A stretch of DNA of 64,000 nt from Pisaster brevispinus (taxonomy: Eukaryota; Echinodermata; Asteroidea; Forcipulatida; Asteriidae): NCBI GenBank assembly GCA_023634235.1, contig JAMKCF010000001.1, forward strand, positions 7,132,758-7,196,757, read 5' to 3'. Under the pieces are notes generated by a model, which ran no database searches, was not told where the DNA came from, and saw nothing but the letters and a program-made list of their open reading frames with translations. This document shows positions 12,396-22,210 of this stretch, in pieces; the stretch's first letter is position 1, and every line of letters begins with the position of its first letter. The position numbers and the translations under genes are program-made.

Positions 12396-12770
12396 TGACT
12401 GCAAAACTCAGCAGCCAGACTGGTCACACTTACTAGACGCATGTCACACATCTCTCCAATCTAACAAGCTCTTCATTGGCTCCCGGTAAATGAATGCATC
12501 ATTTTGAAGGTTCTACTGTTCATATCATTGAATACATGGAACATCTCCTAGATACATCCAGGATTGAATACAAGTGTTTTTACAAGACAGCTTCAGTCTA
12601 CAAACACCATGTTCCTGAACATTCCTTGTTCTAAGCACACTTGGGAGACCATTCTTGTTCACATGCTGGACCATCTCTTTGGAATGGTGTTCCACTGAAC
12701 TTCAAACTAGGATAATCTCGGCTTCAAAACTAACTTTAAAACTCAGTTGTTTAGTCAGCTTTAAGTACCG
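12396..12770 (+). mobile_element. CR1/L2-type LINE, decayed 3' end of reverse transcriptase ORF
   Basis: The plus strand reads, with stops and frameshifts, like the end of a CR1/L2 ORF2: CTGCAAAACTCAGCAGCCAGACTGGT (LQNSAARLV), then TCACTTACTAGACGCATGTCACACAT (TRR-x-SHI), CTCTTCATTGGCTCCCGGTAA (LHWLPV-like), TTTGGAATGGTGTTCCACTGAA (WN-x-xP-like) and AAACTCAGTTGTTTAGTCAGCTTTAA (FK-x-LFSQL). Only this tail remains, consistent with the 5' truncation usual for LINEs. No intact frame exists. Confidence 0.7.
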
Positions 12771-13380
12771 TCATTAGTGGAGTTCTTTGTATATGCGCCA
12801 GGAGTGATCATTTGATAAATTAAAAAGAAAAACATTATTTAAGCAGAGAGAAGTATAGGGGGCTTATCAAAAACTTATCAAGTACAAAGCTTGCTGAGAA
12901 ACTGAGGCAGCATTTACAAAGAAATAACTTATTTAAAGGTGTTTTATTTAATTTAAAATGAACTACAAAGTACACAGTAATTCAAGTGATATGAGAAAGA
13001 AAGGTTACAGTAAATGAGATTATTAATGTGGAAGTGTATGTAATGTAGTCCAGAGTATAGCTGTACTATGAAGAAATTTACTGAAATACACAAGTCAACA
13101 AAAATGGCAGGTAATAGATAAGATACCCGTAGGTGCTGCTATTCATTTTGTTCATATGATAAAAAAGTGTGCTAAATCTTTTTGAAACATACAATGTAGA
13201 GTTTGGTCCGAGGTATTTTGTTGTAAGTTCAATTTGTTTGTCATTTCAGTTGGGCCTAATTTATTTAAGAAATGCAAGAATATACCTAAATTGTGTAGAC
13301 AGTGAAAAGGAAGTATGTTATGATAGTAAAACAAATTAATTGTATGCTACATTTTTTGAAGTTTTGTTGTTTGTTTTCCT
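12771..13380. other. AT-rich DNA 5' of Helitron copy 1
   Basis: No gene or recognised repeat. It ends at the acceptor TTTCCTTTCAG (13375-13385) that opens the first visible Helitron exon, so part may be an intron of the Helitron. Confidence 0.3.
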
Positions 13381-13498
13381 TTCAGAAAATGAAGATTGAC
13401 AACAAGAAAGGAAAGCCCTTGAGGGATGTTAGGCGTGTTCACATCGAATGGAAGGAGCGATTGTATGTTTATCCTGTTGCTGTCAATATGTTTGTTGA

Positions 13499-14209
13499 GT
13501 GTGTCCAGAATGTCCAGTGTGTCTGTCCCATTATTTCCTCTTTTCCTCTATTTCGTCATTTCATTTCATTTCAAAGTGTATTCAATGTCCTGTTGCTCCT
13601 ACCATTTCACAACTTGCCTCTCCTGCTAAAACTTGTTACATGTGTAGCGAAAGTTGTTTTGTGTTTGCCAAAAATTGTTACTTGTTGAGAAATTGTCTTG
13701 TAAAGCCAAAAATCATAAGAAAGCCAAAAGCCATTTTCCAAAAGCCAAAAGCCATTTTCCAGAAGCAAAAAGCCAATGTCAGGCAAGAGTCAAAGCTGAA
13801 GTTGCTACCAGAAAGAAAGCCAGAATCAATGCAAAAGTGTAAATCCAAGTCGGTAAGTGAATGGAATTGGGATAAAAAGATGATGAAGAAGAGAGTAAGT
13901 TATCAGAGGGTTTTGAGAAGGTTAAAGGCTAGTGGACAAACATGCTGTAGCAGAAGTAAAGTACTAGATTGTGTAGTGGAATACTGTCATGAGAAGAGGA
14001 AGGTTTCAAAACCTAATAGAAAGAAATTGAGAAGACATCAACGAAAAGTAGCATATAACCGGATGAGTAATGGTAAGGTGATTGAATTGCACATGACTAA
14101 GGAAGAAAGACGATGCCATGAAAAAGCGCAAAACAACATACAACGTCACACTCAAAGAAGTCTGAGCAAGGTTATAAAGACTATGCAGGATAAAATGATC
14201 AATAACAAA
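13499..14209 (+). pseudogene. Helitron copy 1: basic Lys-rich accessory region
   Basis: The sequence is open to a TAG at 14210 and rich in Lys/Arg. It has a short tandem KPKAIFQ repeat (13716-13765, encoded by two near-identical AAAGCCAAAAGCCATTTTCC units) and a conserved-looking RRCHEKAQNNIQRHTQRSLSKVIKTMQDKM. Copy 2 has the counterpart KLDKMIQDKVQKSIFCHTRRTISKIGTKMDN around 42300-42380. The role is unknown. It is likely nucleic-acid binding from composition, and may be a nucleocapsid-like or DNA-binding N-terminal domain. The upstream frame change near 13.5 kb suggests decay. Confidence 0.4.
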
Positions 14210-14359
14210 TAGAAAAATAAGCAGAGAAAACAGCAAGGAATGTCAGGTCGACAAATAAAATGTTCATCTGTGGTCGCACAGAATTATGCAGTCAAAAAGC
14301 CATCTTCAGAAAGTGGTGTTTTGAAAACAGTAGAGTATAGAAATGTGCATAACACTTTT

Positions 14360-14756
14360 AAGGGATCAGTTGCCATTCAGTGTTGGTTATGTGATCAAGT
14401 AACGGGCCTTTCAAAGAAATGTGGAATGTGAAAATTGCAGCAGTGTTTATCATGTGAACTGTATGGGATTTTCAAAACTTGAATACATCGTGGCTAGTAA
14501 ATCAATATCATGGATGTGTCGCAAGTGTGGAAAAAGTAATTATAGTCGATCTTTGATGTATGATCTTGGAATCCCAACAGATAACAACATGTTTGAATTG
14601 CTGAAGACTGATTTCAAAGTGGACAATGAAGCAGACAACAAGAGTATCCAAAATGACCGTTTTGGAGCAGATAGCTCAAAAAATGATTCAATCAATGCTG
14701 CTGTTCAAGGTGAGATAAAGCAATCAAGAGATATTTGTAACATGGTGGATGTAAGA
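14360..14756 (+). pseudogene. Helitron copy 1: PHD finger region (frameshifted)
   Basis: Cys/His spacing fits a PHD finger: CWLC (about 14381), then after a one-base frame change near 14415 CENCSSVYHVNC, then WMCRKCG. PHD fingers read histone tails and occur in some Helitron and other transposon ORFs. The region ends in-frame at TAA 14754-14756. The acidic stretch after it (DNEADNKSIQNDRFG) leads to the QSGGYSLRSKK block at 14815, which continues to 15150. The frameshift and stop mean this copy cannot make the full protein without correction. Confidence 0.6.
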
Positions 14757-15081
14757 TAAGCTGGTATTAGTGTGCTGTCTGTACACAAACCAAAGGTACA
14801 TGTAATGCCCAAACAAAGCGGAGGGTATTCTTTACGTAGCAAGAAAACTGTTGCTAGTGTTGGAACTACTAGTGAAGATCCAAGGAATGGGGAAAAGAAG
14901 AAAAACTGCAGTGAAAGTGGAAATGGTAAAGTACATGTAGAAAATGAGGGTCAAGGACATAAATCAAAGACTAGAACAGTAGGCCTACAAAATGACCATA
15001 GCTCACAATATGGTCTTCGAAGTAGGGAAAAACAAATGTTTTATGTCAACAAAGAGGAAGTCGTACTGAAAAGAAAGGGAA

Positions 15082-16104
15082 ATGAAAATCCTGGCAATTG
15101 TCCAGGAGATGTTTGCAGTAAAAAAAAAAGCCAGAATGGAGTCACTAAGTAGCAAATCGTACAAGTTGTCCAACATTAAAGTTTGTAAAAATGATAGTAC
15201 TATTTGTGTTGAAATAAGCACTGAAGAAAAGAAAGTTAATAAAGATTCCGGTGTAGTTCAAGGTAGTTTCCATCAAGGCCACTATAGATTTGGAAATAAC
15301 AGTGGGAAGCAGTGTGTTGCAAACAGTTTGTGTGCAGTACTGTACAGCATGATGAAGAAAATGAACAAATGGTGTTCTAATGACATGGACTTGGTATTGA
15401 ATACTGGCAATGAACTATACACCTTTTTATCCCGTAGTTCTACAATGAAGAATGAGTATTTGTTAATTAATGAGTTACCTGATGAAATTGATGTTTTTAG
15501 TCAATATTTCAATATGAAGTTTCATGAATCTGTTTGTGGTACTTTGGGAGGACAAACAAATCTGCCTGAATTCAATTTGATTCCAATGAATATTGCGCTA
15601 GAGCAGACACTTCAAAAATATACTGCTTGTTTTATTTGTTTCAATGGGAATACCTTTTCAGTAATGGCTGAAAATGGATTGTACTTTATATTTGATTCAC
15701 ATTCTAGGAATCAGAATGGCTGGCAAGACTGTGAAGGAAGAAGTTTGCTGAAATGTGTAGCTTCATGGCAAGGTGTTTACAGGTATTGTACTGAACTTGG
15801 AAATTCAATGAATCTGTCTAATAATGAACAGTTTGAAATTACTGGTGTTAATGTTTGGGTTAAAAGTGACATTGGTAGTGGTAGTAATGCATGTACCAGC
15901 GTTACACAGAGACAGATTAGTCAAGAAGACGTATTGGTCAATGAACAGGAGTTGAGTAATGAATCTGGTGTTTGTAATATAACAGGAAATGTTTGTGTGA
16001 AAGGAGAGACGTTTTCAAGATATGATACATGTAGAAATGACGGCATAGAGGGTATTAGTTGTAGAGAGACAGATGCATGTTGTCTTGGTAGAGATGTTTT
16101 TTTC
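15082..16104 (+). CDS. Helitron copy 1: C76-like (herpes-tegument-type) cysteine protease / deubiquitinase domain
   Basis: The open frame holds a domain of about 200 residues starting GSFHQGHYRFGNNSGKQCVANSL (split here: GSFHQGHYRFGNN, SGKQCVANSL). Next comes LNTGNELY, YLLINELPDE, an FICFNGNTF-x-x-MAENGLYFI strand pair and FDSHSRN. The order Gln-Cys, then a GD/GN-x-LY helix, then a strand pair followed by Asp-x-His is that of the peptidase C76 / UL36-type ubiquitin-specific protease fold, in which Cys and the D-x-H pair are catalytic. Copy 2 keeps GKQCVANSLCA and FDSHSRN. Expected activity is ubiquitin or ubiquitin-like deconjugation. The fold call is from motif order, not from a profile search. 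Downstream sequence is less conserved. The upstream frame breaks at 15150. Confidence 0.6.
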
Positions 16105-16174
16105 TGATGAAAAGGGAAACACCATTTCAAACAAAGTTGCATTTGATGGGGATGATGATGCAGTGAAGTGAAAG

Positions 16175-16606
16175 AACAAGATGTTATTGAGACATACGGT
16201 GATGAAACTGATGTCAGCATAGTTGGAGTGACAGGACCAAGAATATTTAATTTCTGCCGATTGACTTATGAGCGTAAGAGTTATTTGTAGTAGTCTTGGA
16301 ATTTGTGAATTACAGCTACGGTCTGATTCAGTGTACACTGATTTTCAAGCAATTGTCAAACCTGATTGTACAAAAAACATTAAAGGTGACGGCAATTGTT
16401 TTTTCCGGGCTATTTCATATGCTATATCAGGAACTGAAGGTAATCATATTCAGTTGAGAATGGCGACTGTGAATCATTTGTTAAAGAATTCAGATAAATA
16501 CAAGGGTTTTATGCAAGAAGGCTTTTCTAGTGTTGAGGAATATATCAGAAAGCAGAGAATGTTTCATTCCAGAACATGGGCTACAGAGGTTGAGATTATG
16601 GCTATG
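16175..16606 (+). pseudogene. Helitron copy 1: OTU cysteine protease domain, truncated
   Basis: After a frame change near 16275 the frame reads an OTU N-terminal half: KGDGNCFFRAISYAISGTEG with the catalytic D-G-x-C-F-F-R motif at about 16385-16410, then QLRMATVNHLLKN and FSSVEEYIRKQRMFHSRTW, ATEVEIMA. OTU enzymes are ubiquitin proteases and recur in Helitrons. The C-terminal half with the catalytic His is gone. Copy 2 continues from ATEVEIMA into CAHFLGIDIYTYAT. The break coincides with the candidate left end of the hAT element. Confidence 0.75.
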
Positions 16607-19600
16607 CAGCGTTCTAGCTAGGAAAAAATTATAGGGTAGGGGCATTTATAAAACGTGAAATTTGCGAGCGCGAAGGGCCCCGGAAAATTTTGAAGCCGTA
16701 GATGCTCTCTGGTGCAATCTAGGCCACTCAGAGAAGTTGGTAACCCTATAAATTCATCTGAATTATTTTAAACCCAATGCAGAAACTGCCTTATTATAAG
16801 TTAGTCCACATAATATTTTGTGACTCTTTTTTTTTTTTGTGATAACAAATCTGTAGGCAAATAAATACAAATAAACAACAACATTTTCAGTTGGTCATCA
16901 GTGGTTTTACTGTAAAATGAAACTGCACATAATTTAGAAAACATAGCTACTGTAAGCGGCTTGACTGTCAAGCCTTGACACCAACATGTAAAACAGAATA
17001 TGCATGCAATTCTATAAATATGTATAATAAAACTGACAGCTTTGCTGAAAATAACAGTGAAATCATTGTTAGCAATGTTGGTAGTTTGATATTGTGATAT
17101 CATCTGCACTGATCATCTGGTGATAGTCATAAAGAAAATAAAAACCTGGACTGTCAACAAGAATGATGCTAGCATAGCACAATTACACACACAAAACAAT
17201 CATTAGTTTTTCATTGCAGGATAGTTGTCATATTATTTCTTAAATTTCAAGTCATCTCTTCTTCCTTTGACTCCAGAAATCGGCTGCCTTCTCAAAGTTG
17301 AAGTCACAGCATTCTGGCCATTCGATTGCTATTGTGAGCAGGTTGAGCAATGTTGTTTCTCCCATGCGATTCCTTGTGTTTGTTTGTACCCGTTTCATGG
17401 TTGAAAATCCTCTCTCACAGTCTGAAAAGATACAGTGAGATATAATAATTATGTAATGTTTAGACCATCACTAATGTGACTCTGTAAAGGCACAGATTTA
17501 ATGTTTTGTCTGTTTTTAATCTACTTACCAGCAGTAGAAACTGGGATGACGAGAGCAATTGATGCCAACTTGGCTAGGTTGGGGAGGAGATCCACTTGCT
17601 TAGATATGAAAGCGAGACTGTCCTGGAATTCTCTCTTCAAGTGGTTAGCTGATCCAACTGTCAAGAGTGGAACTAAAAGATCCCACTCCTCTAGGGCAGC
17701 CTCACTATCCACCATGGTGTCGTAGTGGCTACATAGTTCCTGAAAAGCAATATACAATAATGGATGATGCTTCAGTAAATCTAATAATTGTTTTAAGAAA
17801 GAGGTTTCCCCAGCAATTTCAAAATTAACACTTTGTTTACCTTCAGATCAGTGGTATTGCTTGCAGCTGTCCCTGGATCAAGTTCCCCAATGTCGAAACA
17901 ACAAAATGTCTTCAAAATTCCTGTGTCCGGAAATCTGTCTTGGAGATTCGTAACAACATTCTTGATGTACTTGTTATACACCTGTTAAATTAAAAGATGT
18001 AACGGTGAAAACAATGGCATTATAACATAATACATAAAAAAGAGACATCACAGCAGAGCAGCAGGCCAATTTAGGAGCATTTTTTCTCACCTCATTGATG
18101 AACTGCTGGGGTTCATTGTCAATTGGTTTGACACCATGTTTGGAGAGGCTTTCCATAAGCTTCGGAATAGCTTGCATGTGTGGGCCATGATGTTCTTGCA
18201 GCTTTTCAATTGCAAACATCGTAGCATGCACGACTGTGTCCGACAATGTGAAGTCAACATTTCTTTTCTATTTAAAGGAAACAAAATGTAGAACAAAATT
18301 AAGACCATCTTTAAATGAAATTCAAATAATGTACACGTCTACAGTTTGTGTAGACAGCGGAGTTGACATCAACATCACGTTTTACATACTCTGACATAGT
18401 GAAATTTCCTAAATTTACCTGAAACACCAGTGAAAGCCTGGTAAGATGTGGAAGCACATCACTGAGCATCGAAACTGTAGCAACGTATTTGTAGGTCTTC
18501 ATGAAGTGCACAAGTCCCACTGCCTTTTGGGTCACCCCTCTCTGTTGCCTCTCTCTCCAGGCTCACTATGAGTGAGGGAAGGCTTCGGACTGTATCCACT
18601 GCCTTTTGGTAGGAGAGCCATCTCACATCTTTAGCCTGAGCAACTTTAAGGATAGGATCTGCCATAATTCGTTAAAAAAAGAAAACAAATGAACAAACAA
18701 ATTAATTAATAAACAACTGGATGAATGTGGTGCACTGACTCCAAGCTTTAACTTTTCAAAAATAACATAAAATATTTTACCTGAACTTCACGAAGTGCAG
18801 CAGAGCGTACCGCTGATCTACTGTAAAATGAAAACAGTGAGGACAAATTCACTTTAAACCTCGTGAGATATGGAATGTTGTTAGCTGCCTGAGCGGATGC
18901 AAGAGCCAGGCGGTGGGCCACACAGTGGATGTTGATTAGGCAAGGACACTCTTCTTTCAATCTCGTTGAGACCTTAAATAGAAAAAGCAATAATGATCAT
19001 TGATCTTTTTTTTTCTCTTTTTTTATCACTTTTTTATCTTTTTTTATCACTTTCATACAAAGTACTTTTAAAGACCCAAGGCCAAAATACCACAACAAAA
19101 CTTCAATGTAAAAACTTACACCAGAAAGATTGCCAACCATGACACTTGCCCCGTCTGAGCCAAAACCGACAAACTTGCGCTTATCCAGATGTTGTTTGTC
19201 CATGAAGTCATTCAGTCTCTTTGTAACCGTTACTGCAGTACCATCAGGGATGTCTTGAATATTCAAAAACTTTGTTTGCACCTGCAAAATAATTGTTTTC
19301 AATTTTATCAACAAATTGTTAACAAAAAAGTAATCTTGATTTTAAACAAATGCGTGGCAACTGGGCTTACAATATAGTTGTTTTTACATTTTTTCACACA
19401 GATTTACAAATACACTAAGTAGGCCTAGTAGAACTACCTTGCCTTCGTCATCCAAATAACGCCCATGATTGATTAGCTGACAGCCACATCTGTCGTTTCG
19501 TCACACAAAAGGCTGAAGAACGGGCTTCTCCTCATGTCTCCAATAATTTTCTCACTTGTCACTTTGGCGAGGCTGTCAAGCATCTCCTGCAGCGCTGTCT

Positions 19601-20340
19601 CGCTTAGATAGAAAGCGTTGTCTGCCTATAAAACAGTTCAAATTGTTTTTCAATTTAGAAAATGTAACAAAACCAAGCAAAGTGCATAAAGTAAATCAAA
19701 AGGTATATAAAATGTTATTTTGATAATTACCAAGTGCAAATGTTGCACATGTGTCACACCACATTGCTGGACCAACTTGAGAAACGATGGGAACTTTGTT
19801 GTGTGAGCGATTTCCTCCTTAGCCAGCCAGTACAGTAGTCTTAAGGCTGTGATGAAAGCACTTCTTTGCACGGTCATTTGCTTACCAAGTGCCTCCTTCA
19901 CACCTCCTGTTTTCATAGCTAGAATCGCCCCAGCTTCAATCTCCTCAGCTGACTTATGCATCACTGATGACTTGTGCCTTGCCAAACTTTGCTTGAAAAT
20001 AGAGCAACATGGTACTGAAGCCCATACTCCTGATCCAGATTTTTGCTTTAATTTGTATTTGCTGCAGAGCTTACAAAGCATACCTAATTTAAAAAATAAT
20101 AAATCAAAATTCAATTTATTTGGTATGAAGAGGTGGTTGTCGTAGTTAAACAAATCTTTGTTTATTTTTGATAAATACCATTACTGTCCCATTGGCCATA
20201 CAGTTACAAGTTGTTCTATACAAACCTGCTTAATTGTAAAAAGGTTTATTTAACTATTTTTTTATAAAAGTAAATAAAAACAAATATTTTACCTCGTGGT
20301 CGCGGATTAAATTAGCCGTTTCACAAACTGTTCCAAAAAA
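16607..20340 (-). mobile_element. hAT element (ZNF862/TTF-finger-type transposase) inserted in Helitron copy 1
   Basis: The transposase gene lies at 17252-20082 on minus. The plus-strand left terminus is proposed at 16607, CAGCGTTCTAGCTAGG, directly abutting the last OTU codon shared with copy 2. hAT elements typically begin CAG/CAGNG and make 8-bp duplications. A matching right terminus and the duplicate of TGGCTATG were not found before 23 kb, so the right end is placed only roughly before the A27 run at 20335-20360. It may have been lost in a deletion that also removed the rest of Helitron copy 1. Confidence 0.5.
17252..20082 (-). pseudogene. hAT transposase, zinc finger plus DDE/RNase H-like plus C-terminal dimerisation domain; two frameshifts
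   Basis: Minus-strand exons, all with GT/AG ends: 20082-19731 (zinc finger: LCKLCSKYK ... RHKSSVMHK); 19625-19438; 19281-19120 (KFVGFGSDGASVMVG); 18972-18781 (LINIHCVAHRLALASAQA); about 18658-18419 (DVRWLSYQKAVDTVRSLPS); 18268-18091; 17982-17842; 17740-17530; 17422-17252. The last exon carries the hAT C-terminal dimerisation signature CERGFSTMKRVQTNTRNRM. The second exon has the first catalytic Asp in SLLCDETTDVAVS. The frame then breaks near 19478, where about four bases seem lost before QLINHGRYLDDEGK. A second break is near 18530, between REATERG and QKAVGLVHFMK. The protein belongs to the hAT group related to ZNF862/C17orf113-like host genes. A further 5' exon may be missing. It is inactive as it stands. 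Confidence 0.8.
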
Positions 20341-20361
20341 AAAAAAAAAAAAAAAAAAAAC
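20335..20361 (+). repeat. poly-A run of about 27 nt
   Basis: An uninterrupted A tract directly follows ACTGTTCC. It could be the tail of a retroposed sequence or a simple repeat. No adjacent SINE body was recognised. Confidence 0.6.
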
Positions 20362-20733
20362 TAGACTTTAAGTTTTTGTTTACTACAAAAACAAGGTGTT
20401 CGTGATCGATGTCATCAAATTATAATGTAATGATATTTTATGTTATCAACCCAATTTGTGGTTCAGGAGTAAGATTTTGTTCCAATATAAATCTTAAACT
20501 TCCGGTTTAAACCAAAAGTTAGGTCAAATGAGGTCATAATGTGTAGTGCTAGGCAAGACCTAGGAGCCCTCTGTAAAGCCGTGTAGTTGAAAACACATCC
20601 AATGTGTGGTTCAGGAGTTATGAATTTTTCAAATATTACACGGCCTATCATTAATTGGGTGTGCAATATACAATGAAATAGCGAGCGACGCCAATGTATT
20701 CCAGTACTCAATACAATACAGTACAGGTCAACT

Positions 20734-20837
20734 TTAAAGGGACACGTTGCCTTGGATCGGGCGAGTTGGTCTAAAAAAGCGTTTGTAACCGTTTGCATAG
20801 ACCAACTCTCTCGATCCAAGGCAACGTGTCCCTTTAA
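20734..20837. mobile_element. 104-bp TTAA-flanked foldback MITE
   Basis: A near-perfect inverted repeat. The left arm starts TTAAAGGGACACGTTGCC, and the right arm is its reverse complement ending in GGCAACGTGTCCCTTTAA. The arms of about 40 nt (…GATCG-x-x-CGAGTTGGTCTA / TAGACCAACT…) surround a short loop. The TTAA at both ends fits the piggyBac-type target site. I recall this sequence as highly repeated in echinoderm (starfish) genomes, which would support the taxonomic guess. It lies inside the CTTCCGG repeat field and so inserted later. Confidence 0.75.
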
Positions 20838-21000
20838 TTACATGTGCACTGTACACGTGCGTGGCTGGTACAGGTTTGACATACATTGTATTGAAGTGTA
20901 GTCTACTCTATAGTGTGTTGTCATACAACATGGTTCAACAGACACGTGCGCTTTGACGTCCATTTTCGACCAGATGCAAAGGTTTAAATGTTATCATCTC

Positions 21001-21138
21001 TGTGGAAAAGTTTGAGCAGGAGAACTCATCTATAACGTGGTGCAAATTTTTTGTTGAATTATTACGTTTTGTGGAAAAGTTTGAGCAGGAGAACTCATCT
21101 ATAACGTGGTGCAAATTTTTTGTTGAATTATTACGTTG
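21001..21138 (+). repeat. perfect 69-bp tandem duplication
   Basis: Copies 21001-21069 and 21070-21138 start TGTGGAAAAGTTTGAGCAGG and end TTGAATTATTACGTT. They differ at most at the last bases. The near-identity inside old, diverged repeats means the duplication is recent, or an assembly artefact. Confidence 0.9.
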
Positions 21139-22210
21139 TTTTTGAGATCAGAATTTTTGAAATTTTTCAACTTCCGGTTTGAACCAAAAGTCATGGTCAA
21201 ATGGGGTCACGTTCTGTGTAGCATTTGTTGATCTTTTATCGACCTGTCCGATGATATGTGGATTGTCCAAATCCAACATGTGGTTCATGAGTTATGATCT
21301 TTTTAAAAACAATAAACTTTGATTTATTGTAATTCAATACCCAGTGACGTCATCATGACATCATCAAGTTTGTGTGGTCTTGATAAGGAGGTTCAGATGT
21401 CTGATGAGTTTCAATGTTAAATTCAATTTCAATCTTGAGTTATGACCAAAAATTGAATTTTTTACGAAAAAACACAAAGGCAGACTTTGACCTTTCGGTA
21501 CGACCGGAAGTAAAGGTCAAACGATTTTGACGTTAACTTTTCAAATGTTGCCAAAGTATTGATCTATCAGATGCCCAATTATGAGCATCATAGCTTTAAC
21601 ATTCACGAATATACAGCGAATAGCAAATGGTCAGTTTGAAGAAGAAGACTAGACGTATAGTGTTTGTAAACAACAAACACACAGGTGTTCGTGAGTGATG
21701 TCAGATTGTGATTGAATGAACTGGTGACGACATTTTACTATATCAACGCAATGTCTGGTTCAAAAGTTAGATTGTTTTCCAATTAATTCAACTGCCGGTT
21801 TAAACTGGAAGTCGAGGTCAAATTGGGTCACACTTTGTTTAGCGTTTGTGAAGACAATTAAGATGATTTATATATTGTAAAAATCGTATGTTTGGTTAAG
21901 AAGTTATTATTTTTTCGAATGATAAATATTAACTTTCGGTTTGAATCGGAAGTCAAGGTCAAATGGGGTATAATTCTGTGTATCGTTTCTTCACTTGTTA
22001 CACTCCTTCCCAAAGATGCATGGATTGTCAAAACCCAATGTGTGGTTCTGAAGTTATGCTTTTTTGAAAACATTAAATGTCGACATCCGGTTTGAACCGG
22101 ATGTTTAGGTCAAACGGGTCACATTTTATGCAGCACGTGTTTAATTTACCAAGACCGTTCAGACAACTTATGAATTGTTACAATCCGATATGTCTGTCAA
22201 TGATGACGTC

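Larger units (their letters stand above)
13386..16606 (+). mobile_element. Helitron copy 1, 5' accessory region, truncated within the OTU domain
   Basis: The segment parallels 40.94-44.2 kb in gene order and wording: a basic Lys-rich region, a PHD finger with SNYSRSLMYDLGIPTDNN, a QSGGYSLRSKK block, a C76-like protease domain and an OTU domain. Frameshifts or stops occur near 13.5, 14.22, 14.42, 14.76, 15.15, 16.1 and 16.27 kb. Homology with copy 2 stops at the shared WATEVEIMA at about 16604, exactly where CAGCGTTCTAGC, a hAT-like terminus, begins. No DUF6570 or Rep/Hel sequence follows in the window. The Helitron 5' terminus was not located. Confidence 0.65.
20480..22210. repeat. dispersed CTTCCGGTTT repeat field, part 1
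   Basis: Diverged copies of a block reading CTTCCGGTTTGAACCGGAAG, TCAAGGTCAAATGGGGTCAC and TTTGTGTAGCGTTTGT occur near 20499, 21171, 21492, 21790, 21930 and 22083, about 150-600 bp apart. The first part is palindromic in well-kept copies. Associated sequences include TGATGACGTCATCA-like palindromes and 'GTTCATGAGTTATGA' phrases. The field has no coding potential. It looks like an old, rearranged satellite or a non-autonomous element family. Confidence 0.7.
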
